From contig NZ_VFIO01000002.1 in assembly GCF_007858365.1 (NCBI RefSeq), positions 62,001-126,000 on the forward strand: a DNA stretch of 64,000 bases, written 5' to 3'. The notes under the pieces were generated by a model that saw nothing but the letters and a program-made list of their open reading frames with translations, was not told the origin of the DNA and searched no databases. Positions 55,224-64,000 of the stretch are shown here, piece by piece; within the stretch, counting starts at the first letter, position 1, and every line of letters starts with the position of its first letter. The stretch is from Pseudomonas saxonica (GTDB taxonomy: Bacteria > Pseudomonadota > Gammaproteobacteria > Pseudomonadales > Pseudomonadaceae). The position numbers and the translations under genes were made by a program.

Positions 55224-56063
55224 ATGAACCTGCCTGCCAACACCGCCTTATTCACCCCTAGCTGGCATGCCGAGCTGGAGCTGGGCTATGGCCGTTTCGG
55301 TGACAGCACGCGCCCGACTCTGCGCCGCCACGTCGGCCCGTTGCGGGTGCAAAAGCACCTGTACGCCGAAGGCCCTGAAGTGTGCCAGCACATCATCGTG
55401 CACCCGCCCGGCGGGATTGCGGGCGGTGACCGTCTGGACATTCGCGCCAGTGTCGGCCCCGATGCCTGGGCGCAGCTCACCAGCCCCGGCGCGGCCAAGT
55501 GGTATCGCGCGGCGGGCCCGGCCTATCAAACTGTCGAGCTCAACGTAGCGGCCGGCGCGACCCTGGAATGGCTACCACAAGAAACCATCGTCTTCAGTGC
55601 GGCCCAGGCCGAGCTCAGCACCCGCATTGAGCTGGAAGGCGATGCCAAATTGTTTTATTGGGACATGGTGGCGTTGGGACGGCTGGCCAGCGGCGAGCGT
55701 TTTGAGCGCGGGCACTTTCAGTCTGGACTGGATATTCGCCGCGACGGCCAATTGCTCTGGCATGAGCGCCAGCGCATTGTCGGTGACGACGGACTGCTGG
55801 ACTCGCCCATCGGGCTGGACGGCAATCCAGTGTTTGCAACGTTGTTGGTCACGGGTGAAATCAGCGCTGAGTTGCTGGAAACCTGTCGCAGTTTGCCGAA
55901 CCCGGTGCGCGGGGACTTGACCCAATTGCCGGGTTTGCTGGTGGCGCGCTGCCTGGCGGGTGAAGCCTTGCAGGCACGTGGCTGGCTGATTGATTTATGG
56001 CGCTTGCTGCGCCCGGCATTGCTGGGGCGCGAGGCGGTAGCGCCGAGAATTTGGAGCACCTGA
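55224..56063 (+). CDS. ureD: Urease accessory protein UreD
   Basis: A 279-residue chaperone that with UreF and UreG loads nickel into urease. [19 protein letters not shown] and the [11 protein letters not shown] and WLPQETIVF motifs are diagnostic. ureE, ureF and ureG are not in this window and must lie elsewhere. Confidence 0.95.
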   Translation: MNLPANTALFTPSWHAELELGYGRFGDSTRPTLRRHVGPLRVQKHLYAEGPEVCQHIIVHPPGGIAGGDRLDIRASVGPDAWAQLTSPGAAKWYRAAGPAYQTVELNVAAGATLEWLPQETIVFSAAQAELSTRIELEGDAKLFYWDMVALGRLASGERFERGHFQSGLDIRRDGQLLWHERQRIVGDDGLLDSPIGLDGNPVFATLLVTGEISAELLETCRSLPNPVRGDLTQLPGLLVARCLAGEALQARGWLIDLWRLLRPALLGREAVAPRIWST

Positions 56064-56067
56064 AGCG

Positions 56068-56221
56068 CCCTCACCCCAACCCTCTCCCAGAGGGAGAGGG
56101 GGCTGATTAGAGGTGTTATACAGATCTGCTTTGCTTTTAGTCCCCTCTCACGAGAGAAGGAGATGATTGGGGGTGTTGCTTTTAGTCCCCTCTCCCTCCG
56201 GGAGAGGGCTAGGGTGAGGGG
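56068..56221. repeat. CCCTCTCCC-type palindromic intergenic repeat, copy 6
   Basis: Left arm at 56068 and right arm GGGCTAGGGTGAGGGG ending at 56221 enclose three CTCTCCC or CTCTCACGAGAG-type hairpins. It splits ureD from ureA inside the urease cluster. Confidence 0.85.
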
Positions 56222-56275
56222 CTTTTGATTTTGAGCAACCCACACAACTTTTAACTGCCGAACACGGACTCCACC

Positions 56276-56578
56276 ATGGACCTGACTCCACGCGAAAAAG
56301 ACAAGATGCTGATCTTCACCGCCGGCCTGTTGGCTGAGCGTCGATTGGCCCGCGGCGTGAAACTCAATTACCCGGAAACCATCGCCTACATATCCGCCGC
56401 CCTGCTTGAAGGTGCCCGCGATGGCCGCACAGTGGCTGAATTGATGCACTACGGCACCACCCTGCTCTCGCGTGAACAAGTGATGGAAGGCATCCCGGAA
56501 ATGATCCCCGACATCCAGGTCGAAGCCACCTTCCCGGACGGCACCAAGCTGGTCACTGTCCACCAACCCATCGCCTGA
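56276..56578 (+). CDS. ureA: Urease gamma subunit
   Basis: A 100-residue protein matching UreA over its full length: [40 protein letters not shown] and the C-terminal LVTVHQPI. It is the small structural subunit of the nickel urease trimer (UreA-UreB-UreC). Confidence 0.97.
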   Translation: MDLTPREKDKMLIFTAGLLAERRLARGVKLNYPETIAYISAALLEGARDGRTVAELMHYGTTLLSREQVMEGIPEMIPDIQVEATFPDGTKLVTVHQPIA

Positions 56579-56587
56579 GGCTGCGCC

Positions 56588-57121
56588 ATGTCTTATGTCA
56601 TTCGTGATGCCGTCCCGGCTGACTTACCGGCGATTCGAGAGATCTATAACGATGCGGTGCTCAATACCCTGGCCATCTGGAACGAGCAAACCGTCGACCT
56701 CGATAACCGTCAGCAATGGTTCAACGCCCGTCAGGCGCAGGGTTATCCGATTTTGGTGATTGTCGACGACGCCAATATCCCCTTGGGTTACGCCTCGTTT
56801 GGTGACTGGCGGCCCTTTGAAGGTTTTCGTCACACGGTCGAACACTCGGTGTACGTGCACCCCGAGCAGCGCGGCAAGCGCCTCGGTCCACAGTTGCTGG
56901 CCGAGCTGATCAAGCGCGCCCGAGCGTGCGACAAACACGTGATGGTTGCGGCCATCGAAGGCGGCAATGCAGCATCGATTCACGTGCATAAGCAGCTGGG
57001 CTTCGTCACCAGCGGGCGCATGCCGCAGGTCGGTATCAAATTCGGCCGCTGGCTCGACCTGACCTTTATGCAACTCATGCTCAACCCCGGCGCACTGCCA
57101 CCTCAGGAGTGCGGCCAATGA
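56588..57121 (+). CDS. GNAT acetyltransferase, phosphinothricin-acetyltransferase like
   Basis: A 177-residue GNAT enzyme. VEHSVYVHPEQRGKRLGPQL is the acetyl-CoA binding motif and AAIEGGNAASIHVHKQLGF the family C-terminal region; IWNEQTVDLDNRQQWF resembles phosphinothricin/methionine-sulfone acetyltransferases. A gene of this type also lies between ureA and ureB in P. aeruginosa (PA4866). The natural substrate is unknown. It overlaps the next gene by ATGA. Confidence 0.92.
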   Translation: MSYVIRDAVPADLPAIREIYNDAVLNTLAIWNEQTVDLDNRQQWFNARQAQGYPILVIVDDANIPLGYASFGDWRPFEGFRHTVEHSVYVHPEQRGKRLGPQLLAELIKRARACDKHVMVAAIEGGNAASIHVHKQLGFVTSGRMPQVGIKFGRWLDLTFMQLMLNPGALPPQECGQ

Positions 57122-57651
57122 ACGCCGAACACGTCATTCAAGTCACGGCCGCCACCATTGGCCAGTTCCGTGAAGACTTGATCGTACTGCTGCTCGATGC
57201 CGTGAAGCATGGCGCGTCCGTCGGTTTTATGGACGACCTGGATCTGCCACAGGCCAATCGCTATTTCGACGAAGTTCATGCGCAACTGAATCAGGGCAAC
57301 CTGCTGTTGTGGGTGCTGGTTGAAGAGCAACGCGTGCTGGCCAGCGTGCAATTGGCGTTGTGCCAAAAGACCAATGGCCTGAACCGCGCCGAAGTGCAAA
57401 AGCTGCTGGTGCTCAACGAAGTCCGCCGCCGAGGCTTGGGCCAAGTGCTGATCCATGCCTTGGAGCAAGGGGCACGCGAGCAAAAGCGCGGCCTGCTGCA
57501 CCTCGACACCGAAGCCGGCTCACCGGCCGAAAACTTCTACAGCGCTCTGGGCTACACCCGTGTCGGCGAACTGCCCAACTACTGCCAAAGCCCAAACGGC
57601 CATTACAGCCCTACGGCCATCTACTACAAAACCTTGAGTGAGCCGCAATGA
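57118..57651 (+). CDS. GNAT acetyltransferase, second copy in the urease operon
   Basis: A 177-residue GNAT protein, distinct in sequence from the preceding one. [20 protein letters not shown] is the acetyl-CoA loop and [20 protein letters not shown] the C-terminal core. The ATG at 57118 overlaps the stop upstream, and its own stop overlaps ureB, so translation of ureA-GNAT-GNAT-ureB is likely coupled. The substrate is unknown. Confidence 0.9.
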   Translation: MNAEHVIQVTAATIGQFREDLIVLLLDAVKHGASVGFMDDLDLPQANRYFDEVHAQLNQGNLLLWVLVEEQRVLASVQLALCQKTNGLNRAEVQKLLVLNEVRRRGLGQVLIHALEQGAREQKRGLLHLDTEAGSPAENFYSALGYTRVGELPNYCQSPNGHYSPTAIYYKTLSEPQ

Positions 57652-57956
57652 TTCCAGGCGAATACCGAATTGAAGCGGGTGAGATCGAACTCAACGTCGG
57701 TCGTCGCACCCACACACTCAGCGTCTCCAATCGCGGCGACCGGCCGATTCAGGTGGGCTCGCACTATCACTTTTTCGAAACCAACGACGCCCTGATGTTT
57801 GACCGTGCCGACAGCCGCGGTATGCGCCTGAATATCCCGGCGGGTACGGCGGTACGTTTTGAGCCGGGCCAGACCCGCGAAGTGGAACTGGTGGAACTGG
57901 CCGGTCTGCGCCGCGTGTTCGGCTTTGCCGGACGGATCATGGGTGATCTGGATTAA
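57648..57956 (+). CDS. ureB: Urease beta subunit
   Basis: A 102-residue protein with the UreB core ([56 protein letters not shown]). It completes the urease structural trimer with UreA and UreC. A REP pair separates it from ureC. Confidence 0.97.
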   Translation: MIPGEYRIEAGEIELNVGRRTHTLSVSNRGDRPIQVGSHYHFFETNDALMFDRADSRGMRLNIPAGTAVRFEPGQTREVELVELAGLRRVFGFAGRIMGDLD

Positions 57957-57966
57957 CCCGAACTTA

Positions 57967-58070
57967 TAGCCGCTGCCGAAGGCTGCGAAGGGTTGCGCAG
58001 CGGCCCCGGCATTTCAACGTGAACGAAGGTCCTTGGGCCCTTATCGCAGCCTTCGGCAGCGGCTACAGGG
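57967..58070. repeat. REP element pair between ureB and ureC
   Basis: TAGCCGCTGCCGAAGGCTGC at 57967 faces GCAGCCTTCGGCAGCGGCTA ending near 58067. It is the same family as the element at 6001-6095. Such paired REPs can stabilise or terminate mRNA, here between two urease structural genes. Confidence 0.88.
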
Positions 58071-58096
58071 TTCGACTCAACGCTTAGGAACACACC

Positions 58097-59797
58097 ATGA
58101 AAATCTCCCGCCAGGCTTACGCCGATATGTTCGGCCCGACTGTAGGTGACAAGGTTCGTTTGGCCGACACCGAGCTATGGATCGAGGTCGAGCAAGACTT
58201 CACCACCTACGGTGAAGAAGTAAAGTTTGGCGGCGGCAAGGTCATTCGTGACGGCATGGGCCAGAGCCAGTTGCTCGCCGCCGAGGTGGTCGACACGCTG
58301 ATCACCAATGCGTTGATCATCGATCACTGGGGCATCGTCAAAGCTGATGTGGGCCTCAAGAACGGTCGCATCCACGCCATCGGCAAAGCCGGTAACCCGG
58401 ACATCCAGCCCAACGTGACCATCGCCATTGGCGCCAGCACGGAAGTCATCGCCGGTGAAGGCATGATCCTCACCGCAGGCGGCATCGACACGCACATTCA
58501 CTTCATCTGCCCCCAGCAGATCGAGGAAGCGCTCAACAGCGGCGTGACCACCATGATCGGCGGCGGCACCGGCCCCGCGACAGGCACCAACGCCACGACG
58601 TGCACCTCCGGCCCGTGGCACATGGCGCGCATGCTGCAAGCCGCCGACTCGTTCCCGATGAACATGGGCTTTACCGGTAAAGGCAACGCCAGCCTGCCAC
58701 AGCCGTTGATTGAGCAGGTCGAGGCCGGCGCCATTGGCCTCAAGCTGCATGAGGACTGGGGCACCACGCCCGCCTCTATCGACAACTGCCTGAACGTGGC
58801 CGACCTGTATGACGTACAGGTGGCAATTCACAGCGACACACTCAATGAGTCGGGCTTTGTCGAAACCACCCTGGCGGCGTTCAAGGGTCGCACCATCCAC
58901 ACCTACCACACCGAAGGCGCGGGCGGCGGGCATGCCCCGGACATCATCAAGGCCTGCGGCCTGACCAACGTGCTGCCTAGTTCCACCAATCCGACCCGGC
59001 CATTCACCCGCAACACCATCGACGAACACCTCGACATGCTGATGGTCTGCCATCACCTGGACCCGAGCATTGCCGAAGACGTGGCGTTCGCCGAAAGCCG
59101 CATCCGCCGCGAAACCATTGCCGCCGAAGACATCCTGCATGACCTTGGCGCGTTCTCGATGATCAGCTCCGACAGTCAGGCGATGGGCCGTGTGGGTGAG
59201 GTGATCACCCGCACCTGGCAAACCGCCGACAAGATGAAGAAACAACGCGGCCCCCTGCCTGAAGATGCGCCCGGCAACGACAACTTCCGCGCCAAACGTT
59301 ACATCGCCAAGTACACCATCAACCCGGCGATCACCCACGGTGTGAGCCATGAAGTGGGCTCGATTGAAGTGGGCAAGTGGGCCGATCTGGTGCTGTGGCG
59401 CCCGGCGTTTTTCGGGGTTAAACCGACGTTGATTCTCAAGGGCGGGGCGATTGCATCGAGCTTGATGGGCGATGCCAATGCCTCGATTCCTACTCCCCAG
59501 CCGGTTCACTATCGCCCCATGTTCGCCAGCTATGGCGGCTCTCGGCACGCCACCTGCCTGACGTTTATCAGCCAGGCAGCATTTGATGCAGGGGTGCCAG
59601 AAACCCTCGGGCTCAAAAAACAAATCGCCGTGGTCAAAGGTTGTCGCGATGTGCAAAAAACCAACCTGATCCACAACGGTTATTTGCCCACTATTGAAGT
59701 TGATCCGCAGACCTATCAGGTCAAGGCAGATGGCGTATTACTGTGGTGCGAACCGGCAGACGTACTGCCCATGGCCCAGCGTTACTTTTTATTTTGA
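58097..59797 (+). CDS. ureC: Urease alpha subunit (catalytic)
   Basis: A 566-residue nickel amidohydrolase. [13 protein letters not shown] carries the first nickel histidines, GLKLHEDWG the carbamylated Lys216 that bridges both nickel ions, and [14 protein letters not shown] further ligands; [20 protein letters not shown] is the active-site flap with the catalytic histidine. It hydrolyses urea to ammonia and carbamate. It converges with the effector-like gene starting 26 bases beyond its stop. Confidence 0.97.
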   Translation: MKISRQAYADMFGPTVGDKVRLADTELWIEVEQDFTTYGEEVKFGGGKVIRDGMGQSQLLAAEVVDTLITNALIIDHWGIVKADVGLKNGRIHAIGKAGNPDIQPNVTIAIGASTEVIAGEGMILTAGGIDTHIHFICPQQIEEALNSGVTTMIGGGTGPATGTNATTCTSGPWHMARMLQAADSFPMNMGFTGKGNASLPQPLIEQVEAGAIGLKLHEDWGTTPASIDNCLNVADLYDVQVAIHSDTLNESGFVETTLAAFKGRTIHTYHTEGAGGGHAPDIIKACGLTNVLPSSTNPTRPFTRNTIDEHLDMLMVCHHLDPSIAEDVAFAESRIRRETIAAEDILHDLGAFSMISSDSQAMGRVGEVITRTWQTADKMKKQRGPLPEDAPGNDNFRAKRYIAKYTINPAITHGVSHEVGSIEVGKWADLVLWRPAFFGVKPTLILKGGAIASSLMGDANASIPTPQPVHYRPMFASYGGSRHATCLTFISQAAFDAGVPETLGLKKQIAVVKGCRDVQKTNLIHNGYLPTIEVDPQTYQVKADGVLLWCEPADVLPMAQRYFLF

Positions 59798-59822
59798 AGC
59801 ATCCCATTCAGCGCTCCGGCTC

Positions 59823-62800
59823 TTATTCAAAGTCGGAGTCTGAATTGCTCAGCAGGGAATCCAGGGGCGACCAGGAGAATTGAGCTGTCAAGGTACGCAT
59901 GAGTTCACGCTCCTCGTCGTCAAGTGCACGCATTTGCGCATCATAGGCCGTGTTGGACATCAATCTGCCGAGGGCGACCTCGTCAGCCGACTTGCCCAGC
60001 ACCCCAGCGGCTGTGTCGATGGTTGTGCGTAACTCAGCCCGCTGTTGCTCCGTTAAGGCGGGCTCTTCGATCCACTCGCGCAGCCCTACTTGCAAATCGG
60101 TCAAGGCGATCATTTTTTCCCTTATTGGCTTGAACCGTTCCGCATAAGCGCCCCGCAAATACTCGGTCCAGATGGGCTGATCCAGGAGATGATCGGACAG
60201 GCCTCCACCTTGCTCCAGCTCATGAACTCGTTGATAAGCTCGCTCTAACATTGCCGGGGTCACATCAGACTCGGGGAACATCATCTCGGGTGACTGCCAG
60301 GGTAAATGCAGCCTTTGCGCCAGTTCAGTGGTATAGGCCAGGTAGATTTCAACCTCATCAATGTCGCGGATCGGCCTGCCACTGCTGTCAAGGTGTGGCA
60401 CTCGCTGACCGTTCGCATCGTACTCCGGGTGCAATCGCCCTTCAGCTTCAAGCGCACGCACTCGTGCCCGAGCAATGGCGCCCAGCTCATCCAGGCGCAC
60501 CTTACCTCTAGCCAATTCATAAACTTCTGCACCGACGAATAACCGCGAGCCCTGGTAGATTTCGTGCAGCCTGACTTCAATCCCCATTGCATTGAACAGC
60601 TGCACTCCTGCATCCACGCAGGAATAAGGAGCGGCGGCCATCTCGAATAACTTCTCGCGCAGTACAGAGCTGTCCGAGATGCCTTGCAACATGCGCCAAA
60701 CCTTGTCGCTCATGTCCAGCTTGAACGCCTGACTACGAAGGTTTAAGTGGCGAGCCTGATCGCGGATGACATTGAAAAAAGGTTCAGAACCCGCATGCGC
60801 TTCAACAGAATTCCACAGCGCCTGGTTAAGACCCACTTGTTCGGGCGACAAACCACTCATCCAGTCAAGGCTATCGGGCTGCAACTTCGAAGCAATGCGT
60901 TGCAACGGCTCCATACCCACCGACTCGAGATACAGGTTGTAGCGTTCGGCCACCTCGATGGAGACCTCACTCAGGGTCAACGAGGTGCGTGCAACGGTGG
61001 CGGCCTTATCCGAACCCGGCACCACCTCGGGAATGTGACGAAGCGGGTTCTGGTCAAGCAGCAGCTTGAATGCCCGTGCCCGCGGGTGCGCAAAGAGCCC
61101 CGTCGGCCAACGATCAAGCGCGCATTGGGTCAGCGTCAATTTCGACAGGTAAGGCATGCGGCTGATATCCGGAGGCAAGCCCAGCGGGCATCCCTCAAAA
61201 TTCAACTCTTGCAGGTGGACCAAAGCTCGTAACCGGGCCACCCCCTGCGGGGTCAGCACAATAGCGTTGCCTTTGAGATTGAGTACTTCTAAAAAAGGCA
61301 TGTCAGCGATGGCGGGGAGCACATGAGTCAGCGACTCACCCGTAATGTGCAGTTCCTGCAGGTTCTTGAAGCTGGTGAGAAATGTGTTAATCCCGTCCGT
61401 GATTCCGATCCCTGACAAATTGAGCTTGCTGACGTGAATCAGGTCAACACCCAGCGCCGGCAGGCTCTGTAAAATTGGCCCCACGCCCTCCAGTGGAAAG
61501 CTCAACTGTTGACCCTGATATTGCCCCGCTCGGTCAAAGTGAGGCTGTCCGGATCGGCGCCAGGCTTTATCCAGACGCTCACGCACTTGGTGCTTGAGCC
61601 TGAGAATGCGTTGTTCATGGGGTGTGGGGGTGGCGCTCACAGCTTTGCCGTCGATGGGCTGGTAATTCCAGTCCCCCAGTACCGTGGAGAACGCATCGAA
61701 TTCATCCTCCAACGCATGGAGGCGGAGTTTCGAGAGGGCATCTTTATGTTTAAAAAAAGCATTTAGCTCGTCGGACGTGAACGTTGGATAAAGCCGTCCC
61801 AGCCGAATCTTCATCGCCACCCACTGAGCGTCATCCTCAACCAGCCCGGCCCTGCCGCTGAGTACATAACCCAACCGGCCATCAACCAATCGTTGAGGCG
61901 GCAGAAAATAGGGACGGCTGTCGGCTTTCAAATTCAGCAGCTTTTGCAGTTGCTCGCGCGATAACGCCCGGCGCTGCAAGCCACGCTTTAACTTCAAACC
62001 TTGCCCAACATGAGGCACCCCAAGTGCTTTTCGATAATCATCCGGCAAGGCGTGTTGCAAGCTGCTGTAAAGGTCATCAATGCCGTGCAGTTGATTGCCC
62101 TCGGCGTCAAAAGCCTGGTATTTCCCTTCGGAGGTTCTCACCAGTACTTTTCGATAGAGATCATCCTGCTCGCCAATGCTGGCCCTGAGCCGGCCTGAGA
62201 AATACTTATCGCGCACTTCAAGGAGCAGGTCGCTTTTCCAGCCGGGCAGCATCTTGAGCGTATTGAGGGCCAGGACCTCGGTATCTATCGTGACCAAGCC
62301 GTCCATATACAACCCCAGGTACGCGGTCGAAAGCCGCGTATTGCGCTGCAACGTGCGAGCCGACTCCATCAAACGTAAAGGGACTTTGCCCGTGGCGAGC
62401 TGTTTAATGTCATCCGGCCCCGCCTGCGCGACCAATCGCCGAGCCATTGAGCTGGGCAATTTTGGAAACATCTGCTTAATCAACTCAACGGGTCGATACG
62501 CGGGGTCTGCTTTGGCCAGAGGCTCCTCACGCAAGCTGTCGAACAGGCGCCGGGTATTATTTTCCATATAGGCACTCAACCGCTCTTTGAGCATATCCAG
62601 ACAATCTGCCCGATCAAAGGGCACTCGACTGCCCAGCAGCACTTCAAGTTGCGGCATGCTCAAACCGTCCGCCACATGACCTGGCAGCTTGCCTGCCATC
62701 AAATCGGCCCGACTGATTTTGATCACATCCCCTTGGGTTGCCTTGGGGTTGCCGTAACTGATGCTGTTGGCGTGGAGTGCTTTTGAATCTGCCACTTCAA

Positions 62801-64000
62801 TCGCTTTTGCCGCAGGCCAGCCGGGCATATCAACCGTGAACGCGGCCACATAGCTACACAACTCTTCGGAAATACGACCGGCTCGTACTTCAGTGACAAT
62901 ACGCCTGGCCTTGGAGTAGGCCTCCAGTTGGCGCAAGTTTTCATGCAGTAACATCGGTATCGGCTCGCCTTCGGCATACATACGTCGCAGGTCACCCTCT
63001 TGTACGTCACACACCTTAAGCATGAGTTCTATGTCTAAATCCCGCAGACCTTTCACCAAGGGCCCCAAGCGACGCTTGAGCATTCTGCGATTCCAGGTAT
63101 GAGGCTGATCGGCTTCATCCACCCAGACCCCATAACCATTGTTCTTGAACTCGGGCCTATAGGCCGTTGAGTCTGTGGAGTGAATGGCGCGGTACTGCCC
63201 GAGTATGGGGTCTGATTCCAGCACATAGTTTTTACCCTCGTGCGACAACACTTTCTGCCCATCGATCAGGTAAAGCCCCTGCTCATTCACCTTGGTCTCT
63301 GGAGACATTTCAATCAGGCGTTCATAGGGGCGCAGGTCAACGTTCCACAGCCGCTGAGTGCCATTGCGCAAGGTGATTTTTTTGAGTCCATCGATAATGG
63401 GTGACGCCGCGACGACGGCGCCAGCACCTACCGCCAATGTCGCCACATTTTCCAGCACGTCACTGATGTGGGCCCAAGCCGCTTCCATGTCGCCGTCAGA
63501 CCATTCATGAATGCCCTCGATGGTTTCATAAAGCAGCTGCCCCGCCATGACCACCATCATGACTTCGCCCAAAGGCGGTATGACCATCGCGACCAGGTTG
63601 GCCGAAAACAGCCCGATGTTCAGGTAGTGCGAAGTGCGCAATGAGCGATTATTGGCATCGGCCATCGCGGTGGGTAACGCCATGACTTTCGCATTGGCAA
63701 AAGCCAGGGTACGCATCTCCTTGAACAAGGTGCTCCATGGATCCAGCTCTGCCCAATAGGCTTCGTCACCCAACGTTATGGCACTGACGCGGATCGACGG
63801 GTGATTGGCCTGAACACGGCGTTGATGGGCTTCAGGGTTGGGCTTTACAACCAGCGCCAGCGACGCTTGCGGCGCCAAGGCACGAACCCAGAACTGGGTG
63901 GTTTCGGAGCGAAACCACTTCAGCCCCCAAGGCTGATCAGGCGCATCCTTAACGAGCTGGGTTAAACGTTTGTAGTAGTAAGGACGATCGGCTTGTTTGA
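59823..64000 (-). CDS. DUF6543/LRR/NEL-type E3 ubiquitin ligase effector, C-terminal part (runs off the right edge)
   Basis: The reverse frame is open to position 64000, so only the last 1390 or so residues are visible; numbering below starts at an internal TTG (63878). An N-terminal stretch (QPWGLKWF upstream, hydrophobic residues about 87-124 and 150-167) fits the DUF6543/dermonecrotic-type domain of Pseudomonas effectors. Leucine-rich repeats occupy about 806-950 (LQELHITGESLTHVLPAI, LEVLNLKGNAI, LQELNFEGCPLGLPPDI). The C-terminal NEL domain (about 1010-1351) has Cys1087 in YSCVDAG, the C-x-D form of the NEL catalytic motif. NEL enzymes ubiquitinate host proteins. The assignment is by pattern, and the start is outside the window. 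Confidence 0.85.
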   Translation of the reverse strand, partial: KQADRPYYYKRLTQLVKDAPDQPWGLKWFRSETTQFWVRALAPQASLALVVKPNPEAHQRRVQANHPSIRVSAITLGDEAYWAELDPWSTLFKEMRTLAFANAKVMALPTAMADANNRSLRTSHYLNIGLFSANLVAMVIPPLGEVMMVVMAGQLLYETIEGIHEWSDGDMEAAWAHISDVLENVATLAVGAGAVVAASPIIDGLKKITLRNGTQRLWNVDLRPYERLIEMSPETKVNEQGLYLIDGQKVLSHEGKNYVLESDPILGQYRAIHSTDSTAYRPEFKNNGYGVWVDEADQPHTWNRRMLKRRLGPLVKGLRDLDIELMLKVCDVQEGDLRRMYAEGEPIPMLLHENLRQLEAYSKARRIVTEVRAGRISEELCSYVAAFTVDMPGWPAAKAIEVADSKALHANSISYGNPKATQGDVIKISRADLMAGKLPGHVADGLSMPQLEVLLGSRVPFDRADCLDMLKERLSAYMENNTRRLFDSLREEPLAKADPAYRPVELIKQMFPKLPSSMARRLVAQAGPDDIKQLATGKVPLRLMESARTLQRNTRLSTAYLGLYMDGLVTIDTEVLALNTLKMLPGWKSDLLLEVRDKYFSGRLRASIGEQDDLYRKVLVRTSEGKYQAFDAEGNQLHGIDDLYSSLQHALPDDYRKALGVPHVGQGLKLKRGLQRRALSREQLQKLLNLKADSRPYFLPPQRLVDGRLGYVLSGRAGLVEDDAQWVAMKIRLGRLYPTFTSDELNAFFKHKDALSKLRLHALEDEFDAFSTVLGDWNYQPIDGKAVSATPTPHEQRILRLKHQVRERLDKAWRRSGQPHFDRAGQYQGQQLSFPLEGVGPILQSLPALGVDLIHVSKLNLSGIGITDGINTFLTSFKNLQELHITGESLTHVLPAIADMPFLEVLNLKGNAIVLTPQGVARLRALVHLQELNFEGCPLGLPPDISRMPYLSKLTLTQCALDRWPTGLFAHPRARAFKLLLDQNPLRHIPEVVPGSDKAATVARTSLTLSEVSIEVAERYNLYLESVGMEPLQRIASKLQPDSLDWMSGLSPEQVGLNQALWNSVEAHAGSEPFFNVIRDQARHLNLRSQAFKLDMSDKVWRMLQGISDSSVLREKLFEMAAAPYSCVDAGVQLFNAMGIEVRLHEIYQGSRLFVGAEVYELARGKVRLDELGAIARARVRALEAEGRLHPEYDANGQRVPHLDSSGRPIRDIDEVEIYLAYTTELAQRLHLPWQSPEMMFPESDVTPAMLERAYQRVHELEQGGGLSDHLLDQPIWTEYLRGAYAERFKPIREKMIALTDLQVGLREWIEEPALTEQQRAELRTTIDTAAGVLGKSADEVALGRLMSNTAYDAQMRALDDEERELMRTLTAQFSWSPLDSLLSNSDSDFE

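Noticed and set aside
58175..59674. 499-codon open frame opposite ureC
   Set aside because: Shadow of a GC-rich conserved gene; similar long antisense frames lie opposite accC (11499-12809) and purH (16915-18480).

Overview
The window is chromosomal DNA of a Pseudomonas, most likely of the P. fluorescens lineage. Two stretches keep the P. aeruginosa PA4839-PA4868 gene order as I remember it: speA, SUI1/yciH, nudix, DUF2333, dsbD, aroQ, accB, accC, prmA, DUF3426, dusB, fis, purH, purD, retS, marC, and then urtABCDE, ureD, ureA, GNAT, ureB, ureC. Typical Pseudomonas intergenic repeats (CCCTCTCCC palindromes and REP elements) occur throughout. I saw no rRNA, tRNA, CRISPR array, transposase or integrase.

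Layout. 0-8 kb: the N-terminal part of an alpha-2-macroglobulin lipoprotein, a MATE exporter, arginine decarboxylase, a SUI1-family translation factor, a nudix hydrolase and DUF2333. 8-23.5 kb: a small exported protein of unknown function, then housekeeping genes for disulfide transfer (dsbD), shikimate (aroQ), fatty acid synthesis (accBC), ribosomal protein methylation (prmA), tRNA modification plus Fis (dusB-fis) and purine synthesis (purH, purD), followed by the virulence/biofilm switch kinase RetS and a MarC protein. 23.6-49.4 kb: accessory DNA that separates marC from urtA, which are neighbours in P. aeruginosa. It holds three tandem paralogs of an unknown family; a divergent cobalamin-ring block (cobJ-cobI-cobH-cobG against cobL-cbiD-cobK); a copper block (DUF2946, PCuAC, DUF2946, OprC, PepSY); a TonB receptor plus ABC importer for a metal chelate behind a strong Zur-like box; a beta-propeller protein; and a 1138-residue protein made of five repeats of about 219 residues ending in KDEL. 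49.5-59.8 kb: the urea unit, with a convincing sigma-54 promoter ahead of the five-gene Urt importer, then urease structural genes and two acetyltransferases. 59.8-64 kb: a large gene running off the right edge that looks like a DUF6543/LRR/NEL-type E3 ubiquitin ligase effector.

How the genes work together. Urt imports urea and urease (with ureEFG elsewhere) releases ammonia, consistent with nitrogen-controlled sigma-54 expression. OprC, PCuAC and the His/Met-rich proteins handle copper in the envelope. The Zur-type receptor and importer probably recover zinc as a chelate. The cob genes build most of the aerobic corrin ring, with CbiD standing in for CobF. The 1138-residue protein, the propeller and the NEL-type protein are candidates for action on eukaryotic hosts or predators. 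The trio of paralogs has no function I can name.
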